Assembly: GCA_003644895.1 (NCBI GenBank)
Contig: QNDO01000032.1
Coordinates: 1-11,502 of the forward strand
DNA length: 11,502 nt
Direction of reading: 5' to 3'
From: Candidatus Hydrothermota bacterium
GTDB lineage: Bacteria > Hydrothermota > Hydrothermia > UBA1063
This document shows, one piece after another, positions 1 to 6,038 of the stretch. The notes below the pieces were generated by a model. That model was not told where the DNA came from and searched no databases. It was given only the letters and a program-made list of their open reading frames with translations. Position 1 is the first letter of the stretch; every line of letters starts with the position of its first letter. The translations under genes and the position numbers were made by a program.

Positions 1-378
1 CCCATTCCTAGTTACTGATTTTAACCACACATTGGAGGGTACAATTCTGTTTATTTCATCCAGCAATCTTACATAATCATCCCGCCCATTTGAAAGTTCT
101 TTAATTACGTCTATCTTTTTCTGGGTTTCCTCAATCTGCTTTTTGAATCCTTTAATTTCATTGGCTTTTTTCTGCAATTCTACTTTTTCCTTCTTCAACG
201 AGATGATTTCTTTGTTAAGTTTGGATATCTTCCTAGAAATTGAGATACTAACCACGAGACTCACTATGATCAGAAGGAACAGTATAGAGAGTGAAACAAT
301 TATGTGTGGAAGAATAGGTACTTCCTCGAGAGCTATCGCTTCTTCTACTGGGATCAGGTTAATGGTGGGCTCCTTCAT
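1..378 (-). other. PilN-like domain within the PilM-PilN fusion
   Basis: This marks the part of the fused gene that corresponds to PilN. It begins near Met354 (codon at 378-376), followed by the PilM-binding motif INLIP, one transmembrane helix rich in Ile/Leu/Val, and a Lys/Glu-rich coiled coil. No Shine-Dalgarno sequence precedes the internal ATG, and the frame is open on both sides, so I read it as a domain of the fusion, not a separate gene. The periplasmic ferredoxin-like domain expected for PilN/GspL would lie mostly beyond the window. Confidence 0.8.
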
Positions 379-1437
379 ATAATATTGTAGCATAAGGCCG
401 ATCTCTACAGTCATGAGAGGAGCAATCTCCTGAACGTGGGGGACCGCTTCTGTATTCACTATACCCAGTGGATCCACAATTTCGGTAGATGTCTTAAACC
501 TCTCCTCAAGGAACTCGCTGAGTCCCATAATGAAGGCTCCTCCACCGGAAAGATACCACTTGGTGATGCTCTTTTCCTCAGGTATGGCGCCTTGGAAGTA
601 CCTCTCAAGGTTTCCAACAAATCTGTCATGAAGAGAAGCCATGGTATCTTGATATGCGTCGTGGTCTACTTTCTCGCCAGGGCCTTTAAATAGAACTTCT
701 TCCGCCTCTTCAGGGCTAATATCTAGAAATCTAGACATGGAATCAATATAGGTTTTTATGGAAACAGGTACATCTCTTGAAAACAGGAATTTTCCATCCT
801 CTACTATGAGCAGAACCGTATTTTCGTATCCCACATGAGCAACAAGCTGAACACCCTCTTCCTGGAAAAATTGATTCTCTTTAAGGGCAAAGTAAGCAGC
901 CACGGGATCAACTGAAATACCCAGGGGCTCTAAACCTGCTGCTCTCACAAGATCAATAATACCATAAATTAGATCGAGCTTCGCTGTTGCAAGTATCAGA
1001 TCCACGGAATCAGGTACAGAACTTTCCCCCAGCACAAAATAGCTCCAGGATACTTCATTGGGGTCAAAGGGAATTTCCTCCCTCATCTTCCATAAAATGG
1101 ATTCTTCCAGCTGTTCCTTTTTCTTTGCTTTTGGGACAGTGATCTTTTTTACAATCACATCCCCACCTGAAACATTCAGTATTACTTTATTCGTTTCTGG
1201 TGCAATCTTGGAATAAAGGTCTCTTATTTTATCCACCAGTGTCTGTCTGTCCATCACTTCCTTTCCTACTATAACTTCAGGAGGCAGTTTATCCATTTCA
1301 AAGGCTTCAAGAATGTATTCTTTGCCTCTTAACGAAAAATAGGCAAGCTTTACATAGCTGCTTCCTATATCCAGAACCAGTACAGGCCCTTTGGCTTTAC
1401 CTTTAAAGGCCTTAAGAAAATTATTTAAAACACCCAT
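1..1437 (-). CDS. pilM: PilM-PilN fusion, type IV pilus assembly inner-membrane platform (3' partial)
   Basis: One uninterrupted frame of 479 codons runs from ATG at 1437 to the window edge with no stop. Residues 1-350 are PilM, the actin-like cytoplasmic ATPase of the T4P alignment complex: phosphate-1 loop VLDIGSSYVK (21-30), an SHS2-like segment near 75-125, phosphate-2 region AHVGYENT (200-207, with His where family members usually have Asp), the adenosine motif LSGGG (296-300), and a family-typical end, APLMTVEIGLML. The frame continues directly into a PilN start, INLIPVEEA (359-367), the peptide that separate PilN proteins use to bind PilM. Then come a transmembrane helix (about 378-400), a coiled coil (about 402-445) and the beginning of the periplasmic part. 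PilM and PilN are normally separate genes; a fused form matches the layout of GspL. The start follows the upstream stop by 13 nt, with a weak G-rich AAGGGGG six bases before ATG. The C-terminus lies outside the window; pilO/pilQ-type genes may follow. Confidence 0.9.
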   Translation of the reverse strand, partial: MGVLNNFLKAFKGKAKGPVLVLDIGSSYVKLAYFSLRGKEYILEAFEMDKLPPEVIVGKEVMDRQTLVDKIRDLYSKIAPETNKVILNVSGGDVIVKKITVPKAKKKEQLEESILWKMREEIPFDPNEVSWSYFVLGESSVPDSVDLILATAKLDLIYGIIDLVRAAGLEPLGISVDPVAAYFALKENQFFQEEGVQLVAHVGYENTVLLIVEDGKFLFSRDVPVSIKTYIDSMSRFLDISPEEAEEVLFKGPGEKVDHDAYQDTMASLHDRFVGNLERYFQGAIPEEKSITKWYLSGGGAFIMGLSEFLEERFKTSTEIVDPLGIVNTEAVPHVQEIAPLMTVEIGLMLQYYMKEPTINLIPVEEAIALEEVPILPHIIVSLSILFLLIIVSLVVSISISRKISKLNKEIISLKKEKVELQKKANEIKGFKKQIEETQKKIDVIKELSNGRDDYVRLLDEINRIVPSNVWLKSVTRNG

Positions 1438-1450
1438 AAAAAACCCCCTT

Positions 1451-2668
1451 TTATGTCTTTATTTCAACAAACCCTTCAATAATCTTTTTGGCAAGTTCCT
1501 CATCTATCTCCTGACCGATCCTCTTTAGAGTGACTATCTCTTGGACTACAGTTTCCAGCTCTCTTAAATTGGACGTAATATTTTTAACTATGAGTTCAAT
1601 AATATTCTTGGGTAACTTTTCGTCCCCTAACAAATTTAGAACTACTTTTCTTCTCAAGTCCTCCTCTGGTTCTTTAATACCAGCGCTCATGAATTCCAGA
1701 ACAAAACTCTTTAATTTTTTATTAAAGGCAAGGAGATTTTTAATAGGAACACTGCTCGTTATCACTATCTGCTTTTCCAAAAGGTGCAATTCTGAAAGAA
1801 CTGTATAAAGCACTTCCTGTGCCCTTTCTTTACCAACCAATGCATCCAGATCATCAAAAAGGAAAACGTCAGTTTCGGTATGGGTATTTATGAATTTGTC
1901 AATATCTTTATCTGTTTTAAAACTCCTCAGAAGTGTGGAAAATTTGATGGCATCAGTATATAGTACTCCCCTTATGGTCTCATTTTCAAGGATGTAATTT
2001 CCGATTGCATTCAGAAGATGTGTTTTACCTACACCTTCTGGCCCAAAAATAAACAGTTTTTTCTCACTGACACCTCGTGTCTCCGCAATATTCTTGGCGA
2101 GAATAAAAGCAAGCCGGTTGCTTTCAGAAATTATAAAAGTTTCAAACGTCTTCTCCTTCTGCAACGGAAGGCCTATTTCTCCCTTCAAACGTTCAGGAGC
2201 ATAGGGTGCACTGATTTCCTCTTCCTCTACTTCACGATAATATTCTTCGATAGCTTCCTTAATGTCACTAATACGGGATACAAAAGGGCGAATCTTCAAA
2301 TCAGTAACTTGCTTGATTTCCGCAAGCATTTCACGATTTAACGGATTAGCCATAGCTACTGCAAGAGACTTACCCTTTTTTCTCACTGGAATTAAGAGAT
2401 ATTTCCTTGCTATTCTAGCTGGGATGTGTTCCACTGCCTCCATATCAACATCTACACTTTTAAGATCCAGGTAGTGAAGCATAGAAAATTTGCTGGTGAG
2501 GAATTGAACCAGCTGTTCTTCAGTGAGGATGCCTCTTTCAACAAGAATTTCTTCCAGTGTTCCTCCTCTCTCCCACTGCTCACTTAAAGCACTCCTTAGG
2601 GCCTCCTGGGATATAATCCCTGAGGAAAGGAGCATTTCAACAAAGGTTTTCTTCTTCCCTTTTTTCAT
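1451..2668 (-). CDS. MshEN (GspE/PilB N-terminal) domain fused to DnaA-type AAA+ ATPase
   Basis: The 405-residue protein has two recognisable parts. Residues 8-145 form a T2SSE_N/MshEN domain, as at the N-terminus of GspE, PilB and MshE: two helical repeats (GIISQEALRSALSEQ at 17-31, GILTEEQLVQFL at 46-57), then the IPARIARKYLLIPV and LAVAMANPLNREM stretches (82-95, 102-114). Residues 174-398 follow DnaA domain III: entry motif TFETFIISESNRLA (174-187), Walker A GPEGVGKT (209-216), Walker B VFLFDDLDAL (268-277), a sensor-1 region QIVITSS (300-306) and sensor 2 SNLRELE (366-372). The protein stops where domain III ends, so the DNA-binding domain IV is absent. The arginine-finger position of DnaA box VII appears to be Phe322. 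It is not a secretion ATPase: no PilB-type catalytic domain follows MshEN. The start overlaps the upstream stop (ATGA) and has a good Shine-Dalgarno sequence. Placement before pilMN suggests a role in T4P assembly or its control; that is inference. Confidence 0.85.
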   Translation of the reverse strand: MKKGKKKTFVEMLLSSGIISQEALRSALSEQWERGGTLEEILVERGILTEEQLVQFLTSKFSMLHYLDLKSVDVDMEAVEHIPARIARKYLLIPVRKKGKSLAVAMANPLNREMLAEIKQVTDLKIRPFVSRISDIKEAIEEYYREVEEEEISAPYAPERLKGEIGLPLQKEKTFETFIISESNRLAFILAKNIAETRGVSEKKLFIFGPEGVGKTHLLNAIGNYILENETIRGVLYTDAIKFSTLLRSFKTDKDIDKFINTHTETDVFLFDDLDALVGKERAQEVLYTVLSELHLLEKQIVITSSVPIKNLLAFNKKLKSFVLEFMSAGIKEPEEDLRRKVVLNLLGDEKLPKNIIELIVKNITSNLRELETVVQEIVTLKRIGQEIDEELAKKIIEGFVEIKT

Positions 2669-4032
2669 AATACTCTCCTAAGTTTTCTTATCCTTTCCTT
2701 AACATTTTTGAAACCTGCATCAAGGAGATAAATATTCTCATAATATTCCAGTGCTTCTTTTTCCATGCCCTTAAATTCCAACGCCTGAGCGAGGTAATAA
2801 AATATTCCGAGATATTCTTTTTCATCATACCCACCTTCTTCTATACCCTTTCGCAGAATCTTCTCAGCAAAATCAAACTCGCCCATTTCCAGTAAAGCCC
2901 TGCCCAAATATTCCATAGCCTTTAATCTAGTGCGAGGATCATCTAGTGCCTTTTGTAACTCTTTGATGGCCGCTTCTTTAAAACCCATCTCGAAATATTC
3001 TATACCTAGCTCAAGAGGATTTTCTTCCTCATACGGAAAATCACCATCTTTTACTAGTTCATCCTTAATCTCTTCTATAATTTGAACGAGCACTTCCTTG
3101 GGAACTTCTACTTTAGGAACTGCTCTTTCAGCAACGCTTTCTTTTGCTTCCTCAACAGCTGAGGGGACGGGAACTTCCTCCTTTTCTTTAAGCTCCTCTT
3201 CCTTCTCAAACTCAACCTTTGTTTCTTCACCCAGGAATACCTCTTCCTGCTTTTCCTCTTCCACCTTCTCACCTGTTTCTACTTCTAGAAACTCCATCTT
3301 TTCTTCTATTCCTACTTCTTCAGGAATTTCACTTTCTTTCTCCTCTATCTGCTTTTCTACAGAAGAGATTTCCTCCACGGGTTCCTGGGTAGGGGCTTCT
3401 TCTCCTACTTCCGAAAGCATTTCTCCTGGAGCCTTTTTCACAGATTCGGTATCCAGGAACTCTGCCATTTTCGATACGTCATCCTCATAAAACTCATGAA
3501 ATTCACCACTTTCAAGAGTAAGCTCGCCGAAGGCCTCTGCCATCTCCTGTAGTTTTATGAAAAGACGCTCAAATCTCGCAAGATGTTCTTCATCCTCCTG
3601 AATCCTTTCTGCCATACGGTTCATAAGCTCAAAAGCTCGATCAAGAAATGAGGGGGGTAAACCTTCATCAACAAGTTGTGAAAGGTTCTCCAGGGCTAAA
3701 TCAAGATCACCTGTCTCTAGATACAAATCAGCAAGCTCCAGTTTAAGATCCTTCCTGCTCTTGTCATATCTTAATATTTTCTTGGCAAGGGCGATCGCAT
3801 TCTCATAGTACTCGCCTTCTTTATATCTCCGGAAGGCCTTTGTGTAATAATCAATGGCTTTTTGGATATCCTGTTTTCTTATATAAATATCACCTATGGT
3901 ATTGTAAATATCGGGGTCATGCGAAACTTCCACTATTTCTTCATACAGTCTAAGAGCATCATCATATCTCCCACGGGAAAGTAAGCGTAAAGCCTCTTTC
4001 TGCTTTAATTTCAAATCATCCTTCGCCAGCAT
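2665..4032 (-). CDS. TPR protein with long acidic linker
   Basis: A 455-residue soluble protein with no signal peptide or membrane segment. Residues about 8-130 hold tandem tetratricopeptide repeats (for example GRYDDALRLYEEIVE, YYTKAFRRYKEGE, ADLYLETGDLDLALENL). A Glu/Lys/Val-rich, low-complexity, probably disordered stretch spans about 190-320. A second TPR block fills about 340-450 (LGIEYFEMGFKEAAIKELQKAL, YLGRALLEMGEFDFAEKIL, FYYLAQALEFKGMEKEALEYY). TPRs bind partner proteins, so this looks like a scaffold. It heads the block with the MshEN-DnaA and pilMN genes and shares an ATGA overlap with the former, so a T4P-related role, loosely like FimV, is a reasonable but unproven inference. ATG at 4032 is the only ATG near the start; an in-frame stop lies 24 nt upstream. 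A TTG at 4014 preceded by AAGGA is an alternative start. Confidence 0.85.
   Translation of the reverse strand: MLAKDDLKLKQKEALRLLSRGRYDDALRLYEEIVEVSHDPDIYNTIGDIYIRKQDIQKAIDYYTKAFRRYKEGEYYENAIALAKKILRYDKSRKDLKLELADLYLETGDLDLALENLSQLVDEGLPPSFLDRAFELMNRMAERIQEDEEHLARFERLFIKLQEMAEAFGELTLESGEFHEFYEDDVSKMAEFLDTESVKKAPGEMLSEVGEEAPTQEPVEEISSVEKQIEEKESEIPEEVGIEEKMEFLEVETGEKVEEEKQEEVFLGEETKVEFEKEEELKEKEEVPVPSAVEEAKESVAERAVPKVEVPKEVLVQIIEEIKDELVKDGDFPYEEENPLELGIEYFEMGFKEAAIKELQKALDDPRTRLKAMEYLGRALLEMGEFDFAEKILRKGIEEGGYDEKEYLGIFYYLAQALEFKGMEKEALEYYENIYLLDAGFKNVKERIRKLRRVL
2673..2679 (-). promoter_or_regulatory. Shine-Dalgarno site of the MshEN-DnaA gene
   Basis: On the minus strand AGGAGAG lies four bases before the ATG at 2668 (seven bases from the AGGAG core). 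It is the clearest ribosome binding site in the window and fixes the start of this gene inside the end of the TPR gene, whose stop shares the ATGA. Confidence 0.8.
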
Positions 4033-4039
4033 AAGTAAT

Positions 4040-4068
4040 ATAGTAAGTGTTTTTTATATTTTTGTCAA
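4040..4068 (-). promoter_or_regulatory. Candidate sigma70-type promoter for a leaderless transcript of the TPR-pilMN block
   Basis: In the 48-bp gap between holB and the TPR gene the minus strand reads TTGACA (4068-4063, perfect -35 consensus), a 17-bp A/T-rich spacer, then TACTAT (4045-4040, four of six matches to TATAAT and fitting TANNNT). An A-tract lies just upstream of the -35. The -10 ends seven bases before the ATG at 4032, so transcription would begin at or beside the start codon. No Shine-Dalgarno sequence lies in the gap, which fits a leaderless message. An overlapping TATATT (4042-4037) is a better -10 by sequence but would give a 20-bp spacer. Confidence 0.65.
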
Positions 4069-4080
4069 GTTTTTTAACGG

Positions 4081-5133
4081 CTACAGCTTCACGATATCTC
4101 TAAAAGAATGGGGGTAAAATGGTAGGAGAAGCGGATACAATACTACTTCTTTGTTGGCATTTCTTCTTATATTTCTATAGGATTTTGCCCCCTGTATAAA
4201 CATATGATGAATCTGTTCAGGAGTAGTTTTATTTCTTAATTTTCGTAATTCTCCTTTAAGATCATGATTAATTAATTTTTCTTCACTTACTTCAACAACA
4301 AGTAAATCTCTAGCCAAACTTAAATAAAAATCCACAAAATTCAACATCTCTTTTCTTTCACTTTTAAGGTCTTCAAACACCAATGCAAGTTTTTTAAAGT
4401 CGGCTGTAAGTAAAGCTTCCACTATATCCTTTCTTTTTCTTATGGTCTCACTTTCAAGAAGTCTTTTTGCAATTCCAATAGAACCATTAGAAAGACGAAA
4501 CAATAATGGAAGGGATATTTTTTCAGTTAGTGTAAAGGGATATTTTTTAAAATCTTCGAAATCTAAATAACTGAAAAATATTTTTCTGGCTCTGGAACTG
4601 ATAGTTTCCAAGATTCTACCCAGATCTGATACTACAAAAATGATTATGGTCTCTGGAGTAGGTTCCTCCAAAGTTTTAAGAAGCGCATTCTGTGATTCCC
4701 TATTTAGATTTTCTCCATTTAAAACTATGATTATTCTGTATCTTGCAATATACGTCCCACTCTTCCATAATTCTCTCTCTAACTCCCTTACTTCATTAAT
4801 TTTTATATCTTTGGTGGGGTCATATAGATCAGTTCTTAATTCCCCCGTTATCCTCATTTTCTCGATGCTTTCCTCCGGATTAGGAGTAAGAATGTAAAGA
4901 TCAGGATGTTGAAATTGCGACATAAGCCTGCATGTATTACACTCTGAACAGGGACGTTTCTCTTCGTTTTCACAATTAAGGGCTTTGGCAAATTCCAGAG
5001 CCAGAGTAGCTTTCCCTACCCCTTCAGGACCAACAAACATAAGAAAAGGTGGGATATTATCTTCCAGGATTATCTTCTTCAAAACATTTTTAGCCCTGGA
5101 TTGTCCCAGCACCTTGGTAAAATCAAATTCCAT
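4081..5133 (-). CDS. holB: DNA polymerase III subunit delta-prime
   Basis: The clamp-loader delta-prime subunit is part of the complex that loads the sliding clamp at replication. The 350-residue protein starts with the usual family opening, FTKVLGQSRAKNVLKK, then a P-loop GPEGVGKA (35-42), a four-cysteine zinc module (C54, C62, C65, C68), the family motif NALLKTLEEP (149-158) and the SRC-like motif SSRAR (179-183), where the usual Cys is Ala. The Walker B position reads IIIVLNGENL without acidic residues, as expected for a subunit that does not hydrolyse ATP. Length is normal. The ATG overlaps the end of the acyltransferase gene by 11 nt and has only a distant GGAG upstream. It is the last gene of the sprA block; no hairpin terminator is visible after it. 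Confidence 0.9.
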   Translation of the reverse strand: MEFDFTKVLGQSRAKNVLKKIILEDNIPPFLMFVGPEGVGKATLALEFAKALNCENEEKRPCSECNTCRLMSQFQHPDLYILTPNPEESIEKMRITGELRTDLYDPTKDIKINEVRELERELWKSGTYIARYRIIIVLNGENLNRESQNALLKTLEEPTPETIIIFVVSDLGRILETISSRARKIFFSYLDFEDFKKYPFTLTEKISLPLLFRLSNGSIGIAKRLLESETIRKRKDIVEALLTADFKKLALVFEDLKSERKEMLNFVDFYLSLARDLLVVEVSEEKLINHDLKGELRKLRNKTTPEQIHHMFIQGAKSYRNIRRNANKEVVLYPLLLPFYPHSFRDIVKL

Positions 5134-5707
5134 TTAATATCTGCTCCGCTGTATTATTAACATTTTCCAGTATTTCTTGTGCTTCTTCAACACATGTAGG
5201 TGTTGCCTCCTTCATATATATAATACATCCAGTAAAGGGTAAAGGAATTTCAAATCTATCCCAACTGGATACTCTAATCACCTTTTTACACGCTATACCT
5301 ATAAAAACAGGCTTAATATTTAAAAGATTAAGCAACTTAAAGCTTGTTTTTTTAAATATGTTCCGTGGTCCCTTTGGTCCATCAGGTGTAAGAGCTATTG
5401 AATACCCTCTTTCCACCACTTCTTTGAGCCCAATGGCTCCTTTTACTCCTCCTCGTGTTGATGAACCTCTTACTACATAAAATCCAAACTTTTTAAGGGT
5501 TTTCACTAAAAGCCCGGCATCCTCATGTTGGGAAACCAGAATACCAATTCCTTCCTTTCTATGGGTATATATAAGGGGGAAAAATTTTGCATGCCAGAAG
5601 ACGTAAAAAAACTGCGCACCTCTTCTATCGTTTATAATACGTATTCGGAGTGTTTTGCTCCAGAAATAGTATATTATAAGTAATAGTCCCTCCAATAATT
5701 TTCTCAT
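5123..5707 (-). CDS. DUF374 / lysophospholipid acyltransferase-like protein
   Basis: A 194-residue protein with the DUF374 pattern: hydrophobic N-terminus, FWHAKFFPL (37-45), SQHEDAGLLVKTLKKFGF (59-76), VVRGSSTRGGVKGA (78-91), TPDGPKGPR (107-115) and SWDRFEIPLPF (148-158). The family belongs to the LPLAT acyltransferase superfamily and is related to the LpxL-type enzymes that acylate lipid A, with HEDAG sitting where the catalytic His/acid pair is expected. The exact acceptor cannot be read from sequence; a glycerolipid or lipid A-like acceptor at the inner membrane is likely. Its start shares an ATGA with the end of the comEA-like gene and has no Shine-Dalgarno sequence, which suggests translational coupling. 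Confidence 0.85.
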   Translation of the reverse strand: MRKLLEGLLLIIYYFWSKTLRIRIINDRRGAQFFYVFWHAKFFPLIYTHRKEGIGILVSQHEDAGLLVKTLKKFGFYVVRGSSTRGGVKGAIGLKEVVERGYSIALTPDGPKGPRNIFKKTSFKLLNLLNIKPVFIGIACKKVIRVSSWDRFEIPLPFTGCIIYMKEATPTCVEEAQEILENVNNTAEQILNGI

Positions 5708-6036
5708 CTTATCACAATATAGGGTTTTATTTTCTCCAGTCTGCTAATTCCCACTCCTTTCGCCTCTAAAAGATCCTCTATCTTATTGAATTTTCCTTTC
5801 TTCCGGCGGAGTTTAAGAATTTCCGATGCTATTTTTGGACCTATGCCGGGAATGGATACAAGCTGGCTTGAATCAGCAGAATTTACATTCACAGGAAATT
5901 CAGGAACATATTCCATTAATACTTCTTTTTGATACTCAATATTTTTTGTATCTTCCCTATTAAGCAAGATAGTTCCCACAAATATTGAGATGAGAACGAA
6001 AAAAAGTCCTATTTTCTGCTCAACTGTTAAATACAT
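5704..6036 (-). CDS. Membrane-anchored ComEA-like helix-hairpin-helix protein
   Basis: A 110-residue protein. Residues 8-25 form one hydrophobic helix that would anchor it in the inner membrane, followed by a spacer (26-48) and a ComEA-type tandem helix-hairpin-helix domain: VNVNSADSSQLVSIPGIG (49-66), then IASEILKLRRKKGKF, and the second hairpin KGVGISRLEKIKPYI (93-107). ComEA proteins bind double-stranded DNA without sequence preference and serve in DNA uptake during transformation, together with T4P-like machinery. A competence role is known for the family and inferred here; other small HhH proteins have no proven uptake function. The gene begins 2 nt after the sprA stop with no visible Shine-Dalgarno sequence and overlaps the next gene by 4 nt. 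Confidence 0.85.
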   Translation of the reverse strand: MYLTVEQKIGLFFVLISIFVGTILLNREDTKNIEYQKEVLMEYVPEFPVNVNSADSSQLVSIPGIGPKIASEILKLRRKKGKFNKIEDLLEAKGVGISRLEKIKPYIVIR

Positions 6037-6038
6037 AA

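Noticed and set aside
376..378. Internal ATG as the start of a separate pilN gene
   Set aside because: The upstream PilM frame runs straight through it with no stop, and no Shine-Dalgarno sequence precedes it, so a fusion explains the sequence better.
143..693. Two plus-strand open frames opposite pilMN
   Set aside because: They are shadows of the PilM-PilN frame on the other strand, with no motif of their own.
1229..1237. DnaA-box-like TTATCCACC
   Set aside because: It is one near match (eight of nine bases) inside pilM coding sequence with no cluster, AT-rich unwinding region or dnaA/dnaN context, so it is expected by chance.
1451..2668. Naming this gene gspE/pilB or dnaA
   Set aside because: Only the N-terminal docking domain matches GspE/PilB, and DnaA domain IV is missing, so either name would mislead.
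3098..3490. Plus-strand open frame coding a Ser/Thr-rich protein
   Set aside because: It is the antisense of the Glu-rich linker of the TPR gene (Glu codons read backwards as Ser/Phe) and has no family features.
4033..4083. Rho-independent terminator after holB
   Set aside because: No stem-loop with a following U-run is visible on the minus strand; the A/T-rich stretch is better explained as promoter DNA.
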